From assembly GCF_014642835.1 (NCBI RefSeq), contig NZ_BMJA01000006.1, positions 186,001-250,000 of the forward strand: 64,000 nucleotides of DNA. Direction: 5' to 3'. Below the pieces are notes generated by a model. The model was not told where the DNA came from, searched no databases, and saw only the letters and a program-made list of their open reading frames with translations. The translations under genes and the position numbers were made by a program. Of this stretch, positions 1 to 8,656 are shown one piece after another (positions within the stretch are counted from its first letter, which is position 1; every line of letters starts with the position of its first letter). Source of the stretch: Dyella nitratireducens. GTDB taxonomy: Bacteria > Pseudomonadota > Gammaproteobacteria > Xanthomonadales > Rhodanobacteraceae.

Positions 1-738
1 GCGAACCGTGCGCTGCAAGCCGTCATTGAGCAATTCACCTTGCACTTGGTAAGCGGTGATGCGCTGGCTGACGTCGTATACCGGCAAGCCGTGCTGCCCG
101 GCATAACGCGCGGCGGTATTCGGGTGCAGCCCGGCTGCATTGAACGTGGTGGCGGGCATGCCGGTGACGGCTGAAGCGGCTGAAGCGAGGCCGCCGCCCA
201 GGCTGTGGCCGGCGAGTTCGAAATCCACATGCGCAATTTTCAACTCCGCCGCTAAATTCATAGCGCGGACGTAATAGTCCGTTTCTAGCCCTATCGCCTG
301 CGGACCATTGTTGGCGAGGAAATCCTCCGTGGTCGTATCGCGCAGGCCATTGGAGGTCAGCACCTGGCCAGACGAACCTTTGAAGACCGCGGTGGGCTTG
401 TAACCGGGACCGAGCACCCTCGGGTCCGGTATGTAGATTTCGGCGCGGAAGCCGGACTCTTCCGGTTTGAGTAGATTGAGCATCTTCTCGCTGCTCAGAC
501 CCAGCTGCGATGCATACTTATACAGTACGTCTGGACGTTCGCTGGCGCGTATCCATCCTTCCGGCGGATGGCCTTCACCCTTAGCGGTCTCGTAAACGTC
601 TTTGCTGAGCGCCGCCATTTCACGGTCGTGATACGCCTTTTGCAACAGCTCCGCCTGCCGCTGAGATACAGGGTCATGACTCGCGCGAAGTTCTCGCAGA
701 AGATGCTGCTCTTTTTGATGGTCGATGGAACCGCTCAT
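1..738 (-). CDS. Alpha/beta-hydrolase lipase, candidate antibacterial effector (partial)
   Basis: The gene begins at 738 and runs off the left edge, so only the first 246 residues are seen. The start is well placed: AAGGAG lies six bases before the ATG. Residues 177-181 read GHSLG, the nucleophile elbow of class 3-type lipases with Ser179 as nucleophile; the following small-residue helix fits the fold. The first 100 residues are helical and charged and have no signal peptide, so the protein is not a Sec substrate. The gene lies 21 bases downstream of an ankyrin-repeat lipoprotein gene. Lipases without signal peptides paired with a lipoprotein are typical of interbacterial effectors delivered by type VI secretion or by the Xanthomonadales type IV system. 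The effector role is inference; a C-terminal delivery domain would be outside the window. Lipase assignment is fairly secure. Confidence 0.75.
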   Translation of the reverse strand, partial: MSGSIDHQKEQHLLRELRASHDPVSQRQAELLQKAYHDREMAALSKDVYETAKGEGHPPEGWIRASERPDVLYKYASQLGLSSEKMLNLLKPEESGFRAEIYIPDPRVLGPGYKPTAVFKGSSGQVLTSNGLRDTTTEDFLANNGPQAIGLETDYYVRAMNLAAELKIAHVDFELAGHSLGGGLASAASAVTGMPATTFNAAGLHPNTAARYAGQHGLPVYDVSQRITAYQVQGELLNDGLQRTVR

Positions 739-759
739 GTCGCTCCTTGATCGTCGGCA

Positions 760-1644
760 TTACAACAACGGGATGTCTTTTTCTTCGTAGGGAAAGCCAA
801 GGTTCTTGCGCATTTCACGCATGTGGTCTGGCATGGGCGGCCGTTCATAGCCGTGTTGCAATAACCATTGCTGGCACATGCGTTGCCAGGTTGGGTTACT
901 CGGATTCCCGGGATGCCAGAAGATTGATTCAATCACTGGATTAATGGGTGGCGCCGGTGGCGGTGGCTGTTTTACCAAGTGCTGCAAGGTTGGATCAGCG
1001 CCATGTTGCAGCAGCCAGTAAGTCTGCTGAAACCCGCCCAAGGCTGCATAATTGAGAATTATCGGCACTCCTTGGCTCAAGGCATTGATATCCGCCCCTC
1101 GCTCCACCAGCAACTGCACGTTCTGCCACTGGTTGTGCCAGATAAACGCCTGGAACAACAGCGTCTCATCATTCGCGTTGCGCGTATCCGGATCACCACC
1201 GTGATCAAGCAGCAGTTTTAGGTAGACCGGATCGTCCTGCTTGGCCGCCCATACCATCGCGTTGCCGTGATAACGCATACCACGATCCCGCGTCTGGTAC
1301 GAAAGTTTCACGTTCGGATTGGCCCCATTCTCCAGCATCGCCTGCAAGCCCTCCGGATTTTGCGTAAAGATCGGCCATGCCAGCAGAGGCATGCCGCTGT
1401 CGTAGGCATCCTCACTGAAGATCACGTCCGGATTGACATGCTCCTGCTTCATCAGCCGCTGCACGACGGCCGCGTTGCCATGCTCGGCGGCGATCGCCAA
1501 AGCTTGCGCCTTCGGATCCTTGAAGAACGCGACCACGTTGTAGTTCGATTGCGGCGCCGGCATGTCGCAGGCTGTCAACAGCAACATCATCGCTAGCATG
1601 AGCCACGCCATGCCAGCGCGTGCACCCATTGAAAAGATCGTCAT
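760..1644 (-). CDS. Ankyrin-repeat lipoprotein, candidate immunity protein
   Basis: A signal peptide ends in a lipobox (LLTAC), so the mature protein should be a lipid-anchored periplasmic protein. The remainder contains several ankyrin units, recognisable by recurring patterns such as AAEHGNAAVV, LLDHGGDP, LVERGADINA and LLQHGADP. The start at 1644 is preceded by AAGGA; alternatives in frame are 1656 and 1683 and change only the length of the signal-peptide n-region. The gene is directly upstream of, and co-directional with, a cytoplasmic-type lipase gene 21 bases away. Periplasmic lipoproteins encoded beside lipase effectors commonly neutralise them, so I infer an immunity function. A generic ankyrin protein-protein adaptor is the alternative. 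Family assignment is confident, role is not. Confidence 0.75.
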   Translation of the reverse strand: MTIFSMGARAGMAWLMLAMMLLLTACDMPAPQSNYNVVAFFKDPKAQALAIAAEHGNAAVVQRLMKQEHVNPDVIFSEDAYDSGMPLLAWPIFTQNPEGLQAMLENGANPNVKLSYQTRDRGMRYHGNAMVWAAKQDDPVYLKLLLDHGGDPDTRNANDETLLFQAFIWHNQWQNVQLLVERGADINALSQGVPIILNYAALGGFQQTYWLLQHGADPTLQHLVKQPPPPAPPINPVIESIFWHPGNPSNPTWQRMCQQWLLQHGYERPPMPDHMREMRKNLGFPYEEKDIPLL

Positions 1645-1833
1645 CGTCCTTGGCATCGGCCATTGGAATGAAAAAAGTTGCATCGACCCTACCCATGCGC
1701 TGCGCGGGTGTCTGTAGGCGTTTGCAGTCGCGCGCTGCACGACGACATCGACGAAGCACCGTGCTGCCAGCCATGGCATGCAAACGCGTTCAAGTGTCAG
1801 CGGCGCGCACGAAACCAGCCATCTGCCCGCTGC

Positions 1834-3042
1834 TTACGCAGCGCTATCCTGATTGAAATCGCCGATCGCCCCGATCAACGCCGTCACAGCCACACGTTCG
1901 GCCTCGGTGAGATCAGGGTTCCAACTATCAAGAATCAGCACCACGCGCGTTTCACTACTGCGATTCCACGCCTCGTGCTCGAACGTATCATCGAATGTCA
2001 CGCAGCGCCCTTCTTGCCAGACATGCGTTTCGCCACCGACGCGCAAAGCGCAATCGGGCGGCACGATCAACGGCAGGTGCGTTACCAGTCGTACATTGGT
2101 CACACCTGTGTGCGGCAAGATGTGCGTACCTGGACTCAGCACAGAGAACAGTGTTTCCGGTGCATGGTCGCGGATGCGGGTCAGCGGCAAGCTATCCAGC
2201 AAAGCCGCCGTGCGTGGGCAAGCTGCGGCGTTTGTGTCATACCGCTCGCCATGCCGGTAGAAGAAATACGCGTCCCAGGCAGCGGGCTGCGATCCGGATG
2301 ATTGCAGCATCGCTTGCTGTGATTGCCCCGGCGGCGGCGCGCCGAGAAAAGCTTCCAGGCTTTGTTCGCGTGCAAGCACGCTGCGCAGTTCCTCACGCAT
2401 CCAGTCCGTGGCGGCCTCCAAGGCGTCGTGCCACGGGAAGCGTTCGCGGGGGTAATAGGGCTGGCTGGGAATGTCGGGGAAATAGAGAAATTTCGGCCGC
2501 TGGCGTGGATCGGGCATCGACACGGCGTGCTCACCGAGATAGGCGTCCAGGCAACGCTCGACTCGTCGCATCTCGTCAACGCCATAACGCTGCTGCAAAG
2601 GCTCCAGCATGCGACGAAACCATGCCAGCCGCCCCATATCGACGTAGCGCATGGCATGCCTCACCGCGTCACGCAGACCGGGGGCGGTGGTTTCATTACT
2701 AAGCCATCGCCCTTGGTTTTGCGCTGTACGCAAGGCGCCGAAATAGGCCGTCAACGCGTCGTGTGGCTGGCCCAGGTGCTCCAGCGCCATGCCCAGCCGC
2801 AATCGCTCCACGAACAGCTCCGGCGCCTGGTGCACGGCTTGCCGCAATGCCTGGACTGCCGCAGAGAAATTCCCGGCCGCCAGTTGTGCCGCACCGAGCA
2901 CCTGCAGGGCTTCCAGATCACCCGGAACCTCGTCCAACACCTGTTGGAACAACTGCCCGGCCTGCTGCAGGTCGCCACGCTCCAGGTAGGCATGCGCTGC
3001 CGCGCGCCATTGTGCGCGTTGCGTTTCGGCAGATGTGTTCAT
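1834..3042 (-). CDS. TPR-containing aspartyl/asparaginyl beta-hydroxylase family protein
   Basis: About 402 residues. Residues 10-110 form tetratricopeptide-like helices. The C-terminal part (about 180-375) matches the aspartyl/asparaginyl hydroxylase fold, a double-stranded beta-helix Fe(II)/2-oxoglutarate oxygenase. Candidate metal ligands are His311 (PHTG) and His356 (FEHEAWN), with Arg366 as the likely 2-oxoglutarate-binding residue. The start at 3042 has a strong GGAGG site; longer in-frame starts lack one. The family hydroxylates Asp/Asn in target proteins or acts on lipid A or free amino acids in bacteria; the substrate here is unknown. The gene diverges from the LpxH-like phosphatase at 3192, and a lipid A link is possible but unproven. 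Confidence 0.85.
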   Translation of the reverse strand: MNTSAETQRAQWRAAAHAYLERGDLQQAGQLFQQVLDEVPGDLEALQVLGAAQLAAGNFSAAVQALRQAVHQAPELFVERLRLGMALEHLGQPHDALTAYFGALRTAQNQGRWLSNETTAPGLRDAVRHAMRYVDMGRLAWFRRMLEPLQQRYGVDEMRRVERCLDAYLGEHAVSMPDPRQRPKFLYFPDIPSQPYYPRERFPWHDALEAATDWMREELRSVLAREQSLEAFLGAPPPGQSQQAMLQSSGSQPAAWDAYFFYRHGERYDTNAAACPRTAALLDSLPLTRIRDHAPETLFSVLSPGTHILPHTGVTNVRLVTHLPLIVPPDCALRVGGETHVWQEGRCVTFDDTFEHEAWNRSSETRVVLILDSWNPDLTEAERVAVTALIGAIGDFNQDSAA

Positions 3043-3191
3043 GGCCGCCTCCCCTTCCCTGCCAGCGTTTATCGCACACTGCCATTCCAGGAAAAAGGAG
3101 CCACGGCAACCTCTTTGCAACCTTTTCGCCATCGCACGGTGACGTTCCAGCGGCAGACTGTGATCCCGGCAACCAACCGGGGAGTCGTGCC

Positions 3192-4055
3192 ATGGCCATC
3201 CTTCGCTGCCGAAGCGCCTTCATTTCCGACGTTCATCTGGGTACACCGGACTGCAAAGCAGCCTACCTGCTGGATTTCCTGCGCAATCTGCAGTGCCAGC
3301 AGCTGTATCTGGTGGGCGACATCATCGACCTGGAATCCCTGAGCCGCCGCCGCTGGTGGCATCCGGACCACGGCACCGTGATCGCCGAAGTGCTGGATAT
3401 GGCGCGTCGCGGGATCGAGGTTATCTATATTCCCGGCAATCACGACTGCGCACTGCGCGGCCTGGTGGGACAATCCATCTGCGGCGTGCGCATTGAGTTG
3501 AACGCGATCCACGTCGGTGCCGATGGCCGCCGCTATCGTGTAAGCCACGGCGATGAATACGATCCCGAGCAGATCGGCCGCAGCTGGATGCTGCATCTGG
3601 GCGAAGCGATGCATCGCTTCGTATGCTGGGGCAACCGCCGCATCAACGCCTGGCGCCGCCGCATGGCGATGCCGTATCTGCCACTGTCGATCATCGTGAA
3701 ATCGCACATCGGCAAGGCGTTGGCGTATATCCGCGCCTATGAAGAACGCGTCGCCGCCGGTGCACGCGAACACGGTGTGGACGGCCACATCTGCGGCCAC
3801 ATCCACTTCGGCCAGGTGCGCACCATCGACGGTGTGGTTTACCTCAATGACGGCGACTGGGTGGAACATTGCACCGCGCTGATCGAGGACGAACAGGGCG
3901 CGATGGAACTGATCCACTGGAGCGAGCAGCCGACCGCCCTGGGGCACGCCAGCCTTGAGCAGGTACAGCCCTCGCCGATGGCGGCGCTGGCGCTGGCACC
4001 ACTGGCCCGGCGCAAGAAGCACGAAGAACTGGAAGAACTGAAGCCGGCGGCCTGA
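3192..4055 (+). CDS. Calcineurin-like metallophosphatase, LpxH-like (UDP-2,3-diacylglucosamine diphosphatase family)
   Basis: The 287-residue product carries the binuclear metal motifs of calcineurin-like phosphoesterases in order: DVHLG (residues 13-17), GDIID (42-46), GNHD (82-85) and a late GHIH. This set resembles UDP-2,3-diacylglucosamine diphosphatases, which release lipid X in lipid A synthesis, and annotation pipelines often use that name. It is longer than classical LpxH (about 240 residues), with an arginine-rich middle and a charged C-terminal tail, so a related but distinct phosphatase role is possible. Start at 3192 begins MAILRCRS directly before the first beta strand; longer in-frame starts add low-complexity sequence. 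It is divergent from the hydroxylase gene with about 150 bases between them. Confidence 0.8.
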   Translation: MAILRCRSAFISDVHLGTPDCKAAYLLDFLRNLQCQQLYLVGDIIDLESLSRRRWWHPDHGTVIAEVLDMARRGIEVIYIPGNHDCALRGLVGQSICGVRIELNAIHVGADGRRYRVSHGDEYDPEQIGRSWMLHLGEAMHRFVCWGNRRINAWRRRMAMPYLPLSIIVKSHIGKALAYIRAYEERVAAGAREHGVDGHICGHIHFGQVRTIDGVVYLNDGDWVEHCTALIEDEQGAMELIHWSEQPTALGHASLEQVQPSPMAALALAPLARRKKHEELEELKPAA

Positions 4056-4064
4056 AACCGCCCC

Positions 4065-4142
4065 GCAGATTGGGGTGCAAACCCCAACATCACGAAGCGA
4101 AGCCGTTAGCACGGCAGTGTTGGGGTTTGCACCCCAATCTAC
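4065..4142. repeat. REP pair, family A copy 1
   Basis: Two inverted 24-base halves (4065-4088 and 4119-4142) are separated by a 30-base spacer. Each half is a short hairpin with stem GTTGGGGT-type arms (here ATTGGGGT) and loop GCAA, preceded by GTAG/GCAG on the outer side. This is the architecture of REP elements recognised by RAYT transposases. It lies between the metallophosphatase and the glutaredoxin gene. Confidence 0.85.
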
Positions 4143-4224
4143 AGAACCGGCCTTGATCCCTGCCGCGCCGCCAGCATATCGAAGGGCTACAATTGGCCCC
4201 TTCTCTGCTGGAGTCCCCGCTCTC

Positions 4225-5151
4225 ATGTCGCTTGAATCCGCCACCCGCGATCGCATCGAAACCCTGTTGAAAGACCACCGCGTGGTGCTGTTCATGAAGG
4301 GCACCCGCTACCAGCCGATGTGCGGCTTTTCCGCCGCCGCCACCAACACGCTCAACGAGTTGCTGCCGGATTACCACACCGTCAACGTGCTGGAAGATCA
4401 GGAAATCCGTGAAGGCATCAAGGCGTTCGGCAATTGGCCGACCATTCCGCAGCTCTACGTGGACGGCGAACTGGTCGGTGGCGCCGACATCATTCGGCAG
4501 ATGTACGGCAGCGGCGAACTGCATCAGCTGTTCGGGGTCTCGGCGCCAGATCGCACGCCGCCGGAAATCACCATCACCGACAAGGCCGCCGACGCCATCC
4601 GCAGCGGCACGGCCAATGCGCAGGGCTTGGCGCTGCATCTGGAAATCGGCCCGGACCATAGCGCCGGCTTCCAGCTTGCGCCCGCCAGCGAGCACGACAT
4701 CGTGGTCACCGCCAACGGCATCGAAGTGCACTTCGATCCGGCCAGCGCGCAGCGCGCCAAGGGCATCGTGATCGACTGGGTTTCCACCATGCAGGGCGAA
4801 GGCCTGAGCCTGAAGTTTCCCGGTGCTGCTGGCGGCGTGCAGTCGATGAGCGTGCAGGAACTCAAGAACCGCCTCGCCGCCGGCAATATCACCTTGGTGG
4901 ACACACGTCCTGCACAAGGCCGCGCCATCGCCGCACCGCTGCCGCAAGCGCGCATCCTGGAAGAAGAAGGCCACGCCGCACTCGCCAACCTGCCCAAGGA
5001 CACGCCGATCGCCTTCATGTGCCACCACGGCATCTCCAGCCGCGGTGTTGCCGAGCAGTTCGCCGCGCATGGCTTCACGCAGGTGTACAGCGTGGATGGC
5101 GGCATTGATGCGTGGGCAGCCGAAATCGATGCGAGCGTGCCGCGTTACTGA
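4225..5151 (+). CDS. grxD: Monothiol glutaredoxin / A-type-like / rhodanese fusion
   Basis: Three domains are visible in 308 residues. Residues 1-105 are a Grx4-type monothiol glutaredoxin with CGFS (Cys33) and the WPTIPQLYVDGE glutathione-binding region; this class carries and transfers [2Fe-2S] clusters. Residues about 112-205 resemble an A-type (IscA/HesB) carrier, but the expected cysteines are absent. Residues about 212-308 are a rhodanese with Cys266 in a CHHGIS loop and the usual DGGIDAW segment. The start at 4225 follows an upstream GGAG at somewhat long spacing. The protein probably works in iron-sulfur cluster trafficking or sulfur transfer in the cytoplasm. A terminator follows at 5179. 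Confidence 0.9.
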   Translation: MSLESATRDRIETLLKDHRVVLFMKGTRYQPMCGFSAAATNTLNELLPDYHTVNVLEDQEIREGIKAFGNWPTIPQLYVDGELVGGADIIRQMYGSGELHQLFGVSAPDRTPPEITITDKAADAIRSGTANAQGLALHLEIGPDHSAGFQLAPASEHDIVVTANGIEVHFDPASAQRAKGIVIDWVSTMQGEGLSLKFPGAAGGVQSMSVQELKNRLAAGNITLVDTRPAQGRAIAAPLPQARILEEEGHAALANLPKDTPIAFMCHHGISSRGVAEQFAAHGFTQVYSVDGGIDAWAAEIDASVPRY

Positions 5152-5178
5152 TACCGGCACGTCGCTGCATCGCTGCAC

Positions 5179-5206
5179 ATACGGGGCTTCGGCCCCGTAT
5201 TTTTTT
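5179..5206 (+). terminator. Rho-independent terminator after the glutaredoxin fusion gene
   Basis: A perfect 9-base stem (ATACGGGGC / GCCCCGTAT) with a TTCG tetraloop is followed by seven T residues. It isolates the glutaredoxin gene from the regulator-exporter cluster that follows. Confidence 0.95.
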
Positions 5207-5247
5207 GCCTGCGTTAGTCTAGTGCGCATGCTGAACCCGCCGAGACG

Positions 5248-5952
5248 ATGTCGCGCATGCGCTGCCTGCTGATCGAAGACGACGTGCAAACCGCTCGCTT
5301 CATCCGCGACGGCCTGCTGCGTTCAGGGCACGAAGTCACACTGTGCAGCGACGGTGCCAACGGATTGCAGCAGGCCGGCAACGGCGCCTGGGACGTCATC
5401 GTGCTGGATCGCATGCTACCGGGCGGCATCGACGGCCTAGCCGTGCTTGCCACATTGCGCGCGCAGGACAATCACGCACCCGTGTTGGTACTGAGCGCGC
5501 TGGCTGGCCTGGATGAACGCGTGCGCGGCCTGCGCGAAGGCTGTGACGACTACCTCACCAAGCCCTTCGCCTTCGAGGAACTGCTGGCGCGCATCGAGGC
5601 ACTCGGCCGGCGCGCTTCCGTCGCCGCGAACCCAAGCGTGCTGAATGTGGCCGATTTGTCAGTCGACACACGTACGCGCCGCGCCTATCGCGACGGCAAG
5701 CCGATTGCTTTGCAACCGCGCGAATACCAGTTGCTGGAATACCTGGTGCGTTACCAGGGCGAGGTGATTACTCGCAAGCGGCTGCTGGCGGCCGTGTGGG
5801 GCTATCACTTCGATCCTGAAACCAACGTCATCGACGTACAGATGAGCCGTCTGCGCAACAAGGTGGATCGCGATTTTCCCATCGCGCTGATTCATACCGT
5901 GCGCGGTGTCGGCTACACGGTCCAGCCGCTGGACGAAACGTCGCATGACTAG
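5248..5952 (+). CDS. OmpR/PhoB-family response regulator
   Basis: Receiver domain at residues 1-120 with the acidic pocket IEDD, phospho-acceptor Asp54 (VLDRMLP) and Lys105 (LTKPF); winged-helix DNA-binding domain at about 130-232 with the typical HTVRGVGY end. The start could equally be 5257 (MRCLLIEDD); neither has a strong ribosome site. It overlaps the histidine kinase gene by 8 bases, so the two are translationally coupled. Because the pair sits directly upstream of an RND exporter operon on the same strand, it probably controls that operon in response to a metal, dye or antimicrobial signal; this is inference from synteny with CusRS/CzcRS-type systems. Confidence 0.95.
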   Translation: MSRMRCLLIEDDVQTARFIRDGLLRSGHEVTLCSDGANGLQQAGNGAWDVIVLDRMLPGGIDGLAVLATLRAQDNHAPVLVLSALAGLDERVRGLREGCDDYLTKPFAFEELLARIEALGRRASVAANPSVLNVADLSVDTRTRRAYRDGKPIALQPREYQLLEYLVRYQGEVITRKRLLAAVWGYHFDPETNVIDVQMSRLRNKVDRDFPIALIHTVRGVGYTVQPLDETSHD

Positions 5953-7303
5953 CCTGCGCCACTCCATCGTCTTTCGTCTCGCGCTGGGCTATGGCCTGTT
6001 GTTCCTGCTCTCGATCGGCATCATCTCCTCCGTGTTCTACATCGGCACCGCCGGCCTGCTGGAACGCAATATCGACCAGCAGATCGTCGCCATCGCCCAT
6101 CAGCTGGAGCAAGTGCACGAACGCAACGGCACAGCGGCGCTGCTGCAGGCTATCCACACGCTGTTGACCGATGACAAGGACGTGGAAACCGAAGAGTACC
6201 TGTTGCTCGATCCGCAAGGCAGCAAGCTGATCGGCAATCTCACTGCGTGGTCATATCTGCCTGAATCTGCCGATAAGCTCACCAAAACGAAAGTGGAACG
6301 CCTCGGGCGCAACTCCAACAGCCGCTTGCTGGTGCATCGCTTCGACGACGGTAGCCTGCTGGTCGTCGGGCGCGACTTGCAGGAACAGCGTCAGCTCGAG
6401 CAGATGATCCTGAGCGCGCTTGCCATCGGCGGCCTGCTGGGCTTATTACTGGCCATGCTGGGCGCGCTGCTGTTCCGCACACAGCTGCAAGCACGCCTGA
6501 CGGCGATCCAAACCACCACGCAAGACGTCTCGGCCGGCAACCTCAATCGACGTATTGCCGCAGGCGAAGCCAAGGACGAATTGGCCGGCATCGCACGCGA
6601 CATCAACCGCATGCTCGACGATATCGAACGGCTGATGGAGACCGCCCGCAACGTCTCAAACACCATCGCCCATGATTTGCGCACGCCGTTGGGAAGAATT
6701 CGCAGCGCGTTGGAAGAAACCCTGCAGCCACCCGCCGAAGCGCAACGCTGGCAGCGCACCGCGCACTATGCAATCGACGAAATCGATACCTTGATCGGGG
6801 TGTTCGAAAAGCTGCTGCAAATCGCCGAGGCCGAATCCGGCGTGCGTAGACAGCAGTTCGAAATACTGCAGCTACGCGCAGTGCTGGACGATCTCATGGA
6901 GCTTTATCAGCCAGTCGCCGAAACACAGGGCATGCAGCTAAGCGTGCACGTCGAAGGTACGTCCGCCGTACTGGCCGATCGCGACCTCATCGCCAATGTG
7001 CTGGCCAATCTCTTGGACAACGCGTTCAAATACGCCGGCCAGGGCGCATCCATCCATGTTTCCGCCCGACAGGACGAACAGCATGTCCACGTCGTGGTAC
7101 AGGACAACGGACCAGGCATGCCACCGGATGCCATGAACCGCGCCACCGAACGCTTCTTTCGTGTTGACGACAGCCGCAGCCAGCGTGGCAATGGACTGGG
7201 ACTTTCCATCGTGGCGGCGGTGGTGTCGCTGCATCACGGCGAGTTGAAGCTGGAAAATGCGCGGCCTGGGTTGAAGGTAAGCATGGTATTGCCAAAAGCC
7301 TGA
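5945..7303 (+). CDS. Sensor histidine kinase partner of the response regulator
   Basis: The 452-residue protein has a transmembrane segment near residues 10-33, a periplasmic sensor region of about 115 residues, a second transmembrane segment near 157-178, a HAMP linker, and a kinase core. His243 lies in the H-box (IAHDLRTPLG). N-box NLLDNAFKYA, G1 DNGPGMP, F-box RFFRVD and G2 GNGLGLSIV are all present, so it should be active. The start at 5945 lies inside the last codons of the regulator gene. The periplasmic part has no histidine-rich or cysteine-rich metal site that I can see, so the signal is not predictable from sequence. Confidence 0.95.
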   Translation: MTSLRHSIVFRLALGYGLLFLLSIGIISSVFYIGTAGLLERNIDQQIVAIAHQLEQVHERNGTAALLQAIHTLLTDDKDVETEEYLLLDPQGSKLIGNLTAWSYLPESADKLTKTKVERLGRNSNSRLLVHRFDDGSLLVVGRDLQEQRQLEQMILSALAIGGLLGLLLAMLGALLFRTQLQARLTAIQTTTQDVSAGNLNRRIAAGEAKDELAGIARDINRMLDDIERLMETARNVSNTIAHDLRTPLGRIRSALEETLQPPAEAQRWQRTAHYAIDEIDTLIGVFEKLLQIAEAESGVRRQQFEILQLRAVLDDLMELYQPVAETQGMQLSVHVEGTSAVLADRDLIANVLANLLDNAFKYAGQGASIHVSARQDEQHVHVVVQDNGPGMPPDAMNRATERFFRVDDSRSQRGNGLGLSIVAAVVSLHHGELKLENARPGLKVSMVLPKA

Positions 7304-7428
7304 TCTTCACGGTCCTTGCACCGACAAGCAACCTTTCCAAACGGTAACTATGTCCCGCGCACATCCGCCGCTATGGTCAAGCAGGCGCAAGCCTGCCCCC
7401 ATCCCCCGCAGCGAATCAAGACCGCTTC

Positions 7429-8607
7429 ATGCCTTCCCAGCACGCACGCCTTCTTGTCCTTGCCATCGCCGTCGCCGCCGTCAGCGGCCTCGGCTATATC
7501 TGGCTGGCTCATCGCACACCACCGGCACCGGCCGCCAACACTGGCGCCGACACGCACAGTGTCACGCTTACCGACACACAAGCCAAACAGGTGTCAGTGA
7601 TCGACGTAGGCACCCACACGTTCGATACCTGGCGTCCAGCAGTCGGCTACATCGACTATGACCAGGGCCGCATCGCGCAGGTCTCCAGCCCATATGCCGG
7701 ACGCGTGGCCAGCGTCGCTGCGGAAGAAGGCGATACCGTACGCAAAGGACAACTGCTGTTCACCATCGACAGCCCTGATCTTCTGCAAGCCGAATCCGCC
7801 CTGCTCGCTGCGGATGGCGTGCTGACCCTGAGCCGCAAAACGCTCGAGCGCACGCAAAAGATGCTGCCCATCCAGGCCAGCGCAAAAAAAGATGTAGAAC
7901 AGGCGATCTCCGACGAGCAAACCGCCGAAGCAAGCTACCGCGCGGCACGCAAGACCGTGTTGCTGTTCGGCAAGAGCGAGGCGGATATCGACCGCTTGCT
8001 CGCCACGCGCAAGGTGGAGGGCGAGCTGCGCATGCTGAGTCCGTTCGACGGCATCGTCGCCAATCGTTCACTGACAGTAGGTGATCTGGTGCAACCCGGC
8101 GGTTCACCCACGCCTTTCACCGTGGCTGATCTTTCCAGCGTGTGGGCAGTAGCGAACATGCCCGAGGACGATGCCGCTGCATTGAAGTTGCATCAACCGC
8201 TTGCCATCACGCTCCCGGCCTTGCCGGGTCGCACGCTGCGCGGCGAAGTGAGCTACATCGCCAGCGCCGTCGATCCAAATACGCACACTGTCCTTGTGCG
8301 GGCCGACATTCCCAATCCGGATCGCATGCTGCGTCCGCAGATGCTGGCTAACGTCGCCGTGCAGACGGCCATGGCGGAACACTCGCCTGCCGTACCCGAA
8401 GACGGGGTGGTGCGCGAAGGTGACGGCACCACCATGGTGTACGTCACGCAGGACGGTCGCCGTTTCGAGCAGCGCATGGTGAAGGTCGGCAAGCGCCAGC
8501 AAGGCATGGACCAGATTCTCGATGGACTGAAAGCCGGCGAACGCGTTGCCGGCGAAGGTGCGCTATTCCTCGACAACATGCTGTCGCAGCAGCCGGACGA
8601 CGATTGA
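7429..8607 (+). CDS. RND efflux periplasmic adaptor subunit (CusB/CzcB-like)
   Basis: 392 residues. An uncleaved or cleavable hydrophobic N-terminus (residues 8-28) is followed by a barrel-sandwich (lipoyl-like) domain beginning SSPYAGRVASVAAEEGDTV, an alpha-helical hairpin (about 110-180), the second lipoyl half (SPFDGIVANRSLTVGDLV) and beta-barrel/membrane-proximal domains. This is the membrane-fusion protein that links the inner-membrane permease to the outer-membrane channel. It lies 125 bases after the kinase and 49 bases before the permease, so it is the first structural gene of the exporter. The N-terminal metal-binding methionine/histidine cluster of CusB is not evident, so substrate is left open. 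Confidence 0.93.
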   Translation: MPSQHARLLVLAIAVAAVSGLGYIWLAHRTPPAPAANTGADTHSVTLTDTQAKQVSVIDVGTHTFDTWRPAVGYIDYDQGRIAQVSSPYAGRVASVAAEEGDTVRKGQLLFTIDSPDLLQAESALLAADGVLTLSRKTLERTQKMLPIQASAKKDVEQAISDEQTAEASYRAARKTVLLFGKSEADIDRLLATRKVEGELRMLSPFDGIVANRSLTVGDLVQPGGSPTPFTVADLSSVWAVANMPEDDAAALKLHQPLAITLPALPGRTLRGEVSYIASAVDPNTHTVLVRADIPNPDRMLRPQMLANVAVQTAMAEHSPAVPEDGVVREGDGTTMVYVTQDGRRFEQRMVKVGKRQQGMDQILDGLKAGERVAGEGALFLDNMLSQQPDDD

Positions 8608-8656
8608 GTCGCCAGCTTCCGCGCATCGCCCTCACCTTCGAATAAAGGCGTTACCC

